Source of the DNA: JAUIET01 sp964352475
GTDB lineage: Bacteria; Pseudomonadota; Gammaproteobacteria; Pseudomonadales; JAUIET01
Assembly: GCA_964352475.1 (NCBI GenBank)
Contig: CAYGSL010000012.1
Location: forward strand, 34,105 to 98,104
Reading direction: 5' to 3'
Length of the DNA: 64,000 nt
Shown here piece by piece: positions 37,432 to 44,956 of the stretch. Below the pieces are notes generated by a model. That model ran no database searches and was not told the origin of the DNA. It worked only from the letters and a program-made list of their open reading frames with translations. The number at the start of each line of letters is the position of its first letter. Position 1 is the stretch's first letter. The position numbers and the translations under genes are program-made.

Positions 37432-38487
37432 ATGTCGGATCTTTCCTTACGTTGCTTATCCAGCGTCTTTTTACTCGCGTCGCTGCAATATTCTGCAGCT
37501 GACGCGCAGGAACGTGTTGCCACCCCTTCGCTGGAAGACTTGACTGTTCAAGAGTCACCAGAAACTTCGCAAGAAGCTGAAGATGAAGACAAGCAAGGCT
37601 GGATGGATTCCAGCCATCTCTTTGTGACTCGTCAATCCGACAGCATGGTGCGCTGGCTTGATGGCTTCTTTGGCACACCCAGATCTGACCTTGAATCAGC
37701 GCAATCATTCTTGCGCTTGAAGTTAGACCATGAGTGGGATGAAGAAGAAGATAATGACCTGGGGTTTCGCGTCAGAGGCAAGGTTGTCTTGCCGCGCATA
37801 AGTGAACGCGTTGGTTTGATTTTCTCTGATGAAAATGGCGATGCTTCCGGACAAAACGATGCGATAGACCAAGCCTTGTCTGACAGCAACCCAAAGAATG
37901 ATGTAGCACTTCAATACACCAGCTTTGACGAAGAACGTTCACGTCTGGATTTTAAATTGGGCTTTCGTTCCAGCCTGAAACTTAAGCTGGCTGCTCGATA
38001 TCGCTATGAGCAACCGTTACCGAAACAGGTGTTGGGCCGTTTTGTTGAAGAGCTTTATTTCCGTGATGGAGAAGGTTTCGGCACGTTTACCACCATCGAG
38101 TTTGACCGGCCGCTGGCTGGTGATAAGTTTGTTCGTTGGTCAAGCCGTTTCGATTGGGGCGAAAAAACCCGTGGGGTTGAATGGACCAGTTTTGTCTCGT
38201 TATCACGCAAGATCAACGACCGCTCGGCCATTGCCTACTTTGTAAATTTCGAAGGTGACACGCGGCCCAATGAGCTCACGCGAGGTTATGGCCTTGGGGC
38301 TACCTACAGACGTAATTTTCTGCGCAAGTGGTTATTTTTTGAACTTGAACCAGCTTATGTCTGGCGTCGAAATATGCTGGACCCGCCGGAAGGCGTAATC
38401 TATGACGACCCGGTATTCAGTGACCGTGACGGTGTTGCCCGATTTACCGCCAGGCTGGAAATCTTGTTCGGTGAGGACCAGCTCTAA
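37432..38487 (+). CDS. Unknown exported, outer-membrane barrel-like protein
   Basis: I do not recognise a named family. The 351-residue product starts with a signal peptide (about 1-25, LSSVFLLASLQYSAADAQ), then an acidic stretch (about 35-55). Residues about 85-351 alternate polar and hydrophobic residues in short strands (GFRVRGKVVLPRI, LDFKLGFRSSLKLKLAARYR, RFTARLEILFGEDQL), as in an outer-membrane beta barrel. It lies 64 nt after the SDR on the same strand, and its last bases overlap the convergent SDR at 38484. Confidence 0.75.
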   Translation: MSDLSLRCLSSVFLLASLQYSAADAQERVATPSLEDLTVQESPETSQEAEDEDKQGWMDSSHLFVTRQSDSMVRWLDGFFGTPRSDLESAQSFLRLKLDHEWDEEEDNDLGFRVRGKVVLPRISERVGLIFSDENGDASGQNDAIDQALSDSNPKNDVALQYTSFDEERSRLDFKLGFRSSLKLKLAARYRYEQPLPKQVLGRFVEELYFRDGEGFGTFTTIEFDRPLAGDKFVRWSSRFDWGEKTRGVEWTSFVSLSRKINDRSAIAYFVNFEGDTRPNELTRGYGLGATYRRNFLRKWLFFELEPAYVWRRNMLDPPEGVIYDDPVFSDRDGVARFTARLEILFGEDQL

Positions 38488-39254
38488 AACCCTTCCACTT
38501 TATGGTTGTGGTCCCAGATTCGTGATGGCATCCAGTTTCTGACACGATATCCAATTTTGGTGCCTTTGCCTGGAAAGCTCAGAAACTCGCCTTTCTCCAG
38601 TGACGCTTCCACATGGTTAATTACTTCTTCCGGTGTTAACACCACATCGACCTGAGTCACCTTGGGCACCACTGTATCTTTGGCCTGTTTCCACAACGGG
38701 GTTGCAACAGGTGGTGGGCAAACACAGACGAATCGCACGCCGCTGTTAAGGTTCTCGTGGTACAGAATTTCAGTGTACATCGACACAGCTGCTTTAGTGG
38801 CGCAGTATCCGCCCATCAGCAACCCGGGAATAATTCCGGACATGGATGAGAAACTGATGAAATCGCCACTGCCGCGTTCAACCATGCCAGGTACGGTTGC
38901 GGTAGCAATGTTTACCAGGCCGTTGTAATTGATTTCCATAAGCTTGATCTGCACTTTTGGATCTTGCTCAAGCAATTTGCCAAACGGCATGATTGCGGCG
39001 GCATTGGCAACCCGGTCAATTAGGCCTAATTCACTCTCTACTTGAGCAACTGCGGCCTGTACGGCCTCAGTATCTGAAATATCAACGTGATAGCTTTTAA
39101 TGTTCGCGTTGCTACCGGCAGTCTCTTCCATACCAGCATCATTCACATCAAAAATTGCTACCTTCGCACCCTGCTCAGCCAGTATTAACGCGGCTTTCTG
39201 CCCCATGCCACTGCCACCGCCTGTTATCAAAGCTACTTTGCCGTTGAAAGCCAT
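38484..39254 (-). CDS. Short-chain dehydrogenase/reductase
   Basis: Classical SDR of 256 residues with TGGGSGMG (11-18), the Asp after beta-2 (IFDVNDAG), the SFSSMSGIIPG serine segment, and the catalytic YCATK. The ANAAAI motif replaces the usual NNAG. The ATG start at 39254 has AGGA upstream. It is convergent with the barrel-like gene and has its own promoter candidate at 39287-39314. The substrate is unknown; the SDR at 36516 is a family member, not a close copy. Confidence 0.92.
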   Translation of the reverse strand: MAFNGKVALITGGGSGMGQKAALILAEQGAKVAIFDVNDAGMEETAGSNANIKSYHVDISDTEAVQAAVAQVESELGLIDRVANAAAIMPFGKLLEQDPKVQIKLMEINYNGLVNIATATVPGMVERGSGDFISFSSMSGIIPGLLMGGYCATKAAVSMYTEILYHENLNSGVRFVCVCPPPVATPLWKQAKDTVVPKVTQVDVVLTPEEVINHVEASLEKGEFLSFPGKGTKIGYRVRNWMPSRIWDHNHKVEGF

Positions 39255-39286
39255 TCTGTATTCCTGTTGCTGGTTTTAAGCTGCAC

Positions 39287-39314
39287 ATACTAGGGGGAAC
39301 TTGTTTTGATGCAA
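39287..39314 (-). promoter_or_regulatory. Candidate promoter with operator palindrome for the SDR gene
   Basis: The complement has -35 TTGCAT (39309-39314), a 16-nt spacer and -10 TAGTAT (39287-39292). An inverted repeat AACTTG-N8-CAAGTT (39298-39317) covers the -35, the size and position of a TetR-type operator. No regulator gene is adjacent. Confidence 0.4.
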
Positions 39315-39379
39315 GTTACTGTGGGGTCAGGTGGGTTGTGTCGCAATACCTAGTTACGGGCGCGGATTTGGTCAGGACC

Positions 39380-39491
39380 GGAAGCAGAGCAAATACCCCT
39401 TTGCTGGACTCGCCGTAAACCCATCCATGGGGGCTCTTCAAAAAGGCCCCTCTTTTTGAAGGTCCAGCAAAGGGGTATTTGCTCTGCTTCC
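39380..39491. repeat. 112-bp inverted-repeat element 1 (30-bp perfect arms)
   Basis: Arms at 39380-39409 and 39462-39491 are perfect reverse complements over 30 nt. Inside, a second 9-bp hairpin (39436-39444 with 39453-39461) abuts the right arm, and the core holds CCCATCCATGGG. The element has no coding gene. It resembles a REP/BIME-like or MITE-like palindrome; mobility is not shown. Confidence 0.85.
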
Positions 39492-39558
39492 TGTGTGCCA
39501 AATTTGCGTTCTGGCCATTCCATAAGCGAGCAATTCCGGCCATCCGTCCACGATGGTA

Positions 39559-39670
39559 GCTCATCGAGGGGTGCATAGGTGTTTTGTAGCGAATAGCGCC
39601 AGGGATGGACGCGGGATGGGCCAGGGATGGCCCACTGAGCGAAGAAACACCTATGCACCCCTCGATGAGC
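39559..39670. repeat. 112-bp inverted-repeat element 2 (26-bp perfect arms)
   Basis: Arms at 39559-39584 and 39645-39670 are perfect reverse complements over 26 nt. The core holds two copies of CCAGGGATGG (39599-39608, 39621-39630) and a GGGATGG between them. Arm sequences differ from element 1, yet the overall length is the same and both cores have GGATGG-type motifs. It ends 30 nt before the LexA box of imuA. Confidence 0.85.
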
Positions 39671-39699
39671 GGGGCTTGAAAACCGAAGAAACAAAACTA

Positions 39700-39715
39700 C
39701 TGTATATATTTACAG
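39700..39715 (+). promoter_or_regulatory. LexA (SOS) box upstream of imuA
   Basis: CTGTATATATTTACAG is a perfect CTGT-N8-ACAG SOS operator, 28 nt before the imuA ATG. It implies DNA-damage induction of imuA-imuB. Confidence 0.9.
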
Positions 39716-39743
39716 TATAAGATATTTGGTATAGCCTGTAACA

Positions 39744-40643
39744 ATGCCGTCACCTCCCTCACAACAAACACTGGCCACCCTGCTACAACACCCCGCCCTT
39801 TGGCAGGCAGGACAATCTGGCACGCGTTCAGACAACGGTAATACCGTACTTTCAAGCGGCTATGCCGAGCTCGATAAGGCACTGCATCTGGGCGGCTGGC
39901 CCTGCACAGGTAGCACCGAGTTGCATTGCGACCACTCCGGTATTGGTGAGCTGAGCCTGCTGATGCCGGCCTTGAGTCAGCAGCTGCAAAACGACCCCGG
40001 TCGTTGGCTTGCGCTGGTTGCACCACCGCATATTCCTTACGCACCCGCGCTTGCCAGCCAGAATATTGCCCTGCAGCGTTTGCTGGTTGTGCAAGCGCAT
40101 AAGCTGGCAGACAAGCTTTGGGTATCGGAGCAACTGCTGCGCTGTGGGCACTTTGCTGCGGTATTAAATTGGCTGGACGATCGTAAGTTCAGTTATGCAA
40201 ATAAACGCAAACTGCAACTGGCTGCCCAGGAGGGACGCAGTTGGGCCATTAGTTTTCAACCGAGCACTTTCAGTCAACATTCGTCACCAGCCAGGTTGCG
40301 CTTGCAACTGCAGGCAACAAAGAAACACCTGAAAGTGGATATTTTAAAACAGCAAGGGGGTTGGGCCGGGCAGCAAGTATTACTGCCACGCCCGGATCTG
40401 TTGATACAGCAGACTTTGCACGTCGATGATTGGGATGTAAATAAACATGTTGTGGTTAGCCATCCATTTACCCTTACTGCCGCTGGAGGTATTCACTCGC
40501 GGCAGCACCGAACCATTGCCATGCGCAGTTATTCAACGCCAGCGCGTGAGCTACGCCAACGCGCAAGCTCTGAAGGCTGGTGTGCAGATCAACAGCTCAC
40601 TCAGCACAGCCCTGGCTCTGAGCCCACAACTCAAAACGTTTGA
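39744..40643 (+). CDS. imuA: SOS mutasome protein ImuA (RecA-like)
   Basis: ImuA is a RecA/SulA-related accessory protein that works with ImuB and DnaE2 in damage-induced mutagenesis. The 299-residue frame starts at ATG 39744; recognisable segments are VLSSGYAELDKALHLGGWP (about 35-53), GIGELSLLMPALS, RWLALVAPPHIPYAPALAS, and WVSEQLLRCGHFAAVLNWL. The last 65 residues (from about 235, RQHRTIAMRSYSTPARELRQ and on) lie in a region that also codes imuB in another frame and look non-conserved. The ancestral protein probably ended near residue 235. Confidence 0.88.
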   Translation: MPSPPSQQTLATLLQHPALWQAGQSGTRSDNGNTVLSSGYAELDKALHLGGWPCTGSTELHCDHSGIGELSLLMPALSQQLQNDPGRWLALVAPPHIPYAPALASQNIALQRLLVVQAHKLADKLWVSEQLLRCGHFAAVLNWLDDRKFSYANKRKLQLAAQEGRSWAISFQPSTFSQHSSPARLRLQLQATKKHLKVDILKQQGGWAGQQVLLPRPDLLIQQTLHVDDWDVNKHVVVSHPFTLTAAGGIHSRQHRTIAMRSYSTPARELRQRASSEGWCADQQLTQHSPGSEPTTQNV

Positions 40644-41919
40644 ACGGGCACCGGCCAGTGAAGTTCAACAGCTGCGTAATCTTGCGCATTGGGCATATCG
40701 TTTCAGCCCCACTGTGTGCCTTGAGCAAGAGGTACCGGAACAGCACTTATTACTGATCGAGATCATTGGAAGTCTCAAGCTGTTCAAAAACCTGCAGAAT
40801 ATTCTTAAAACTATTTCCGATGAATTAAACAAACTGGAGTTCAGCTTTACAATGGGCCTGGCACATACCCCCAAGGCAGCTACTCTGCTTGCTTTTGGAA
40901 GCCAGTTGCTGTCCCGGCCACCACCTTTTGAGCATGTTCCCGGCCGTGATAGTAGTTTGCAAGCACTGCGCCAACTGCCGCTTGGAGTATTGCATAACTA
41001 CCCGCGTGTACTCGATAAGCTCAAGAAAATGGGCCTGAATGAACTCGGACAATTACTTGATCTACCGAGTAGCGCATTAGGTAAACGCTTTGGCAAGGAT
41101 TTTCAGAAGTATCTGAAAAAGCTGTGCGGTGATTGTGACGACCCGCAGCGCGCAATCAAACCACTTGAGCATTTTGCCAGCCAGCTATTTTTCCTGGAGC
41201 CTATAGAAAACACGCAAATGCTGCTGTTTCCTATGCAGCGTTTACTGGATGAGTTTTGCCGTTTTTTATTAGCCCGGCAATTACAGTGCAATCATTTCAG
41301 CTGGGTGTTGCATCAAGGTGGCAAGCAAAGCCAGCTTGATATTCGCCTTGGTCAGGCGCAGGTGAATAAAAGTAATTTTCTTAATCTGACCCGTATTCAG
41401 CTCGAAAAGTTATGTCTTAATCAGGGTGTTCACACGGTTGAATTACGGGCTAATCATTTTGTACCGGCCAATACCAATAGCCATGATCTTTTTGCCAGCG
41501 CTAATCAGAGCGAACCGCTGGATACTCTGTTGGACAAACTGCAAGCACGACTGGGTCAAGGCACCGTGTACTGCATAGACTGCGAGCCTCAACACCTGCC
41601 CGAGCAAGCCAGCAAGGCTACTGAGGTTTGTTTATCAAAAACAAAGTCCAGGTCGAAAAAAAGTGAACACCCTTCACAATACCCGGCACGCCCAGCCTGG
41701 TTGTTACGCGAGCCGGCTCGTATCCAGCAGCGTGAGCAGTGTTTGTACTGGCGTGGAAAACTGGATTTATTGCAAGGGCCTGAGCGAATAGAAACCGCCT
41801 GGTGGAGCGCACCTCAGCAACGCGATTATTACATTGCCGAACATGAGGAAGGTTGTTTGTATTGGGTGTATCAAGATATACCCAGCAAGGCATGGTACGT
41901 ACAAGGCCTGTTTTCTTAA
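40447..41919 (+). CDS. imuB: SOS mutasome protein ImuB (inactive Y-family polymerase)
   Basis: ImuB bridges DnaE2 to the sliding clamp and has a Y-family fold without polymerase activity. The 490-residue product begins MLWLAIHLPLLPLE, the usual ImuB N-terminus, and lacks the DxD metal ligands of active DinB. HhH-like LNELGQLLDLPSSALGKRFG is at about 195-215, and the C-terminal LYWVYQDIPSKAWYVQGLFS is conserved in ImuB. It starts 197 nt before the imuA frame ends. DnaE2 is not adjacent but 14.7 kb away. Confidence 0.93.
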   Translation: MLWLAIHLPLLPLEVFTRGSTEPLPCAVIQRQRVSYANAQALKAGVQINSSLSTALALSPQLKTFERAPASEVQQLRNLAHWAYRFSPTVCLEQEVPEQHLLLIEIIGSLKLFKNLQNILKTISDELNKLEFSFTMGLAHTPKAATLLAFGSQLLSRPPPFEHVPGRDSSLQALRQLPLGVLHNYPRVLDKLKKMGLNELGQLLDLPSSALGKRFGKDFQKYLKKLCGDCDDPQRAIKPLEHFASQLFFLEPIENTQMLLFPMQRLLDEFCRFLLARQLQCNHFSWVLHQGGKQSQLDIRLGQAQVNKSNFLNLTRIQLEKLCLNQGVHTVELRANHFVPANTNSHDLFASANQSEPLDTLLDKLQARLGQGTVYCIDCEPQHLPEQASKATEVCLSKTKSRSKKSEHPSQYPARPAWLLREPARIQQREQCLYWRGKLDLLQGPERIETAWWSAPQQRDYYIAEHEEGCLYWVYQDIPSKAWYVQGLFS

Positions 41920-41950
41920 GCGGTCATATAACGCAAACGTTTTCAGCTTT

Positions 41951-42266
41951 TTATTGCTTGGCAAAATATTGTGCCAGCTCATCACGGGTTTCCGGGTGCT
42001 TTGCCGCGAAATCCAGAAAACAGCGAACATAATCCGCTTTATTGCCAATATCCTAGCGTTTGGCTTTCCAATGCAAGGCCTGAACAGTTCGATCAGCGGC
42101 CATCAAATTCATGGCATCGGTTAACTGTATTTCATTGCCTTTGCCAACACCTGTGTGGTCGATATAGTCAAATCTCTCAGAATCACCGAGATCGTTTTCC
42201 CAAAATAGCCATCCGATGGATTACCAATCAGCCCGGCGCGGGATAAGCTTTGGTTTCAATAATCAT
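41951..42266 (-). pseudogene. Decayed sugar-nucleotide gene remnant: GHMP-kinase N-terminus joined to GalU-like C-terminus
   Basis: On the minus strand, translation in pieces gives RAGLIGNPSDGYFGKTISV, the N-terminal motif of GHMP kinases of the glucuronokinase type (about 42233-42175). After a frame change comes GVGKGNEIQLTDAMNLMAA, then LHWKAKR-stop-DIGNKADYV and CFLDFAAKHPE, the C-terminal end of UTP-glucose-1-phosphate uridylyltransferases. The TAG at 42053-42055 replaces the residue between KR and DIG. The body of both genes is gone. No intact gene occupies 41920-42330. Confidence 0.72.
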
Positions 42267-42330
42267 ACACAACACTTATCTTTATTGAGATCGTATTGTA
42301 TCCTCAGTATCGGTTTATTGAGAGCAGCCT

Positions 42331-42783
42331 ATGTCAGATAAATTCCGTTTTATACTTCGAGTCCGGTACAGCGAATGCGATGCCCAGAACGTAGTCTTTA
42401 ATGCGCGTTACGCTGATTACGTAGATCACGCGATTACCGAATTTCAGCGCTATATTATTGGTGGCTACACTACCTTGGTAGAAAGAAATCTTGAAAATCA
42501 GGTGGTGAAGCTGCTGATTGAATGGCAATCCGCCGCCCGATTCGACGACGTACTGGCGATTGATATCGGAGTACGGCACATAGGGAATACCTCTTACATA
42601 TTCGATGTTGTGATCACAGACTTCCCAAGTGAGCGCCCGGTAGCAAGCGCAGAAGTTGTGTACGTACTGGTCAGTGCGGACAAACATGAGAAAACCCCGG
42701 TTCCGGATGATATGCGCGCCAGCATGCTAAAAGGTGCAGCAGGCATTGTTGTGGATCAATCAGGGGGCACGCTCAGTGCTTAG
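42331..42783 (+). CDS. Acyl-CoA thioesterase, 4HBT hotdog family
   Basis: The 150-residue product has a hotdog fold. The family signature VRYSECDAQNVVFNARYADY at residues 10-29 holds the catalytic Asp17. It hydrolyses an acyl-CoA thioester; the acyl group cannot be told. The next gene starts at a GTG inside its last codons. A direct repeat TTTATTGAGA (42281-42290 and 42314-42323) precedes it. Confidence 0.9.
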   Translation: MSDKFRFILRVRYSECDAQNVVFNARYADYVDHAITEFQRYIIGGYTTLVERNLENQVVKLLIEWQSAARFDDVLAIDIGVRHIGNTSYIFDVVITDFPSERPVASAEVVYVLVSADKHEKTPVPDDMRASMLKGAAGIVVDQSGGTLSA

Positions 42784-43723
42784 CGTATCCATTGAAGACA
42801 TTCGCCAGGCGGCCGAACGCATAGCACCCTATGTTCACACCACGCCAGTGTTAGGCAGTTCGCTAATCAATGAGCAGGCTGGTTGTAGAATTGACTTTAA
42901 ATGCGAGAACTTACAGAAATGTGGCGCTTTTAAGGCACGTGGTGCGCACAACGCTGTATTACAGCTAAGCGATGAGCAGCGCAGCAAAGGGGTTACTACC
43001 CACTCTTCAGGCAATCACGCAGCGGCACTGTCGCTGGCCGCATCAACTCTTGGATGCAAGGCCTATGTTGTGATGCCAGAAAATACCAGTGCCGCAAAAA
43101 TTGCCGCGGTTAAAAGCTATGGTGGAGAGATTACATTTTGCGAGCCAAATATGGCTGCACGAGAGCAAACTGTAATGGAGATTGCTGAGGGCACTGGAGC
43201 CACACTGGTACCGCCTTATGATTCGGCCCATATCATCGCAGGGCAAGGCACGGCCGCTCTGGAATTTATGCAGCAAGTAAAAGACAATTTGGACCACCTT
43301 ATTACACCTGTCGGTGGCGGCGGTTTACTTGGCGGTAGCGCCGTTGCGGCAAGAGCCATACAACCTTCGATTACGATCAGCGGTGCAGAACCTCGCGGCG
43401 CAGATGATGCTTTTCAATCGTTTCAATCCGGTGTATGGCAACCTCAACTTGCGCCAGACACAATCGCCGACGGCCTGCGTTCTTCAACAGGAAAATTGAA
43501 TTTTCAGATTATTGGTGATTTGGTTGACGATATTATTTTGCTTGATGATGCGGATATTATCGACGCGATGAAGATAATCTGGACGCGGATGAAATTAGTC
43601 GTTGAACCCTCTTCAGCCATTGCACTGGCCGCCGTACTGAAAAACAAAACACGTTTTGCTGGTAAGCACGTGGGCATCATTCTCAGTGGGGGGAATGTGG
43701 ATTTGTCTGCATTACCGTGGTGA
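42776..43723 (+). CDS. Serine/threonine dehydratase (PLP fold type II)
   Basis: PLP-dependent lyase of 315 residues, similar to threo-3-hydroxyaspartate dehydratase, serine racemase and catabolic threonine dehydratase. The Schiff-base lysine is in KCGAFKARGAHNA (about residue 51); SSGNHAAALS and VGGGGLLGGSAVA bind substrate and cofactor phosphate. No ACT regulatory domain is present, so it is catabolic rather than biosynthetic IlvA. The GTG at 42776 was chosen because AGGGGG lies eight nt upstream. It overlaps the thioesterase by 8 nt. Confidence 0.9.
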   Translation: MLSVSIEDIRQAAERIAPYVHTTPVLGSSLINEQAGCRIDFKCENLQKCGAFKARGAHNAVLQLSDEQRSKGVTTHSSGNHAAALSLAASTLGCKAYVVMPENTSAAKIAAVKSYGGEITFCEPNMAAREQTVMEIAEGTGATLVPPYDSAHIIAGQGTAALEFMQQVKDNLDHLITPVGGGGLLGGSAVAARAIQPSITISGAEPRGADDAFQSFQSGVWQPQLAPDTIADGLRSSTGKLNFQIIGDLVDDIILLDDADIIDAMKIIWTRMKLVVEPSSAIALAAVLKNKTRFAGKHVGIILSGGNVDLSALPW

Positions 43724-44956
43724 CCTGGGCAGTATGTATCGTTTGTATAGCCACGTTGTCGCCAATAGGCCAATCAGACAAATTGTCGCGGTGGTCAGAA
43801 AAAAGTATTGATAGCCCTGATGGCCAGGAAACTGATCAATTAAAACGCCACCCAACAAGGGCATAAAAATATCCGGTGTAAAGCCAATAACAGAAACAAT
43901 TCCGGCGGCCGTACCCGTTACCTTAAGCGGGATTCCTCCCTCATCCAGCAATGCGAAGTAAACGCCGCGCATTGCAAATACGCCAATTGAAATCACCGCC
44001 ACGTTCAGAAACATAAGTGGCAGAAGACTGTTTGACGATGGCAAAAATGCGAAGCCGAAAAATGACAGCGACATCAGCGTAAATATGATGCCAATTGTTT
44101 TCGCCACACCAATTCTATCGGCGGTCAGCCCGGCAACCAATGCCGCTAATGGCTTAAGAAACATTTTGGATACGCTCATCACACCCGCGGCAGTAACACT
44201 CATCAGAAAAACATCCGTCGCATAAGGTGTTAAACGAAATGTTCCCCAATAGGCGCTATAGCCTGTGAGTACGACAAGGCTGATTAACCACACCTCAGGC
44301 ATGCGCAGTACTTCAAGCACGTCTTCAATACCCACTTGTGGTGGTGCCTCAGCATCTTCAGCCGCTCCATCATCTTCAAATACAAACCACGACACAACAC
44401 CCAGCAGCAAAATCAGGATGGAGCACTGCAAGACCACCATTGACAATGCCTGTTCGGAACTGCCTAGCCAACCAAACAGCGAAAGCAGTGCGACGGAGGT
44501 TAACCCCTCACCCACTCCGCGACCGGTTTCAAGCACACCAAACGCCTTACCCTGTTCGCCTGATGGTGCCCAATTTCGAGTCGCGCGGATCATCGCACCC
44601 CAAAATAATAAGGAAATGCTGACTCCCCAAGCGGCGTGGATCAAGAGGCTGATGTGATAACTCGGAAAGGTAGAAAAATAAACACCGAGTGCACCCGTTA
44701 GCAACAGTGAACTGCTAATCAGTTGTCTGGAGGATACTCTATCAGCCAGCCAGCCACCCGGGAAGTAGCTCAACATGGCAGTTACACCGAAGGCACTTAG
44801 TAAAGAACCAACTTCCGTATTGTTCAAGGAAAGCGCTGATGACAGTGGCTTATAGTAAACCTCCTGGAAGAATGGCAACAGAAATATAATTCCGCCAGAC
44901 AAACTGAGCACCACCATCACCAACCAGTGCCTGAGCTTGGCAATGTCTCGTTTCAT
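43712..44956 (-). CDS. MFS transporter
   Basis: The 414-residue product has 12 predicted membrane helices. The conserved loop between helices 2 and 3 is FPGGWLADRVSSRQLI (about 65-80), and the central acidic loop (about 198-215) holds ED-rich residues. It resembles the nitrate/sialate-type major facilitators. Its start overlaps the stop of the upstream hydrolase gene by 4 nt, so the two are coupled and the transporter may move the hydrolase substrate or product. It is convergent with the dehydratase (12-nt overlap). Confidence 0.88.
   Translation of the reverse strand: MKRDIAKLRHWLVMVVLSLSGGIIFLLPFFQEVYYKPLSSALSLNNTEVGSLLSAFGVTAMLSYFPGGWLADRVSSRQLISSSLLLTGALGVYFSTFPSYHISLLIHAAWGVSISLLFWGAMIRATRNWAPSGEQGKAFGVLETGRGVGEGLTSVALLSLFGWLGSSEQALSMVVLQCSILILLLGVVSWFVFEDDGAAEDAEAPPQVGIEDVLEVLRMPEVWLISLVVLTGYSAYWGTFRLTPYATDVFLMSVTAAGVMSVSKMFLKPLAALVAGLTADRIGVAKTIGIIFTLMSLSFFGFAFLPSSNSLLPLMFLNVAVISIGVFAMRGVYFALLDEGGIPLKVTGTAAGIVSVIGFTPDIFMPLLGGVLIDQFPGHQGYQYFFLTTATICLIGLLATTWLYKRYILPRSPR

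Noticed and set aside
39380..39670. CRISPR array
   Set aside because: The 30-bp and 26-bp units are inverted, not direct, occur as one pair each, and no cas gene is near.
39316..39694. Open frames of 86 and 114 codons on the minus strand across the palindromes
   Set aside because: They read through both inverted repeats and their mirror-image arms; no family resemblance, no ribosome binding site.
41215..41235. QMLLFP in ImuB as a sliding-clamp binding motif
   Set aside because: It lies in a helix (MLLFPMQRLLDEF) at a place where other ImuB proteins have a similar structural helix, so clamp binding is not supported.
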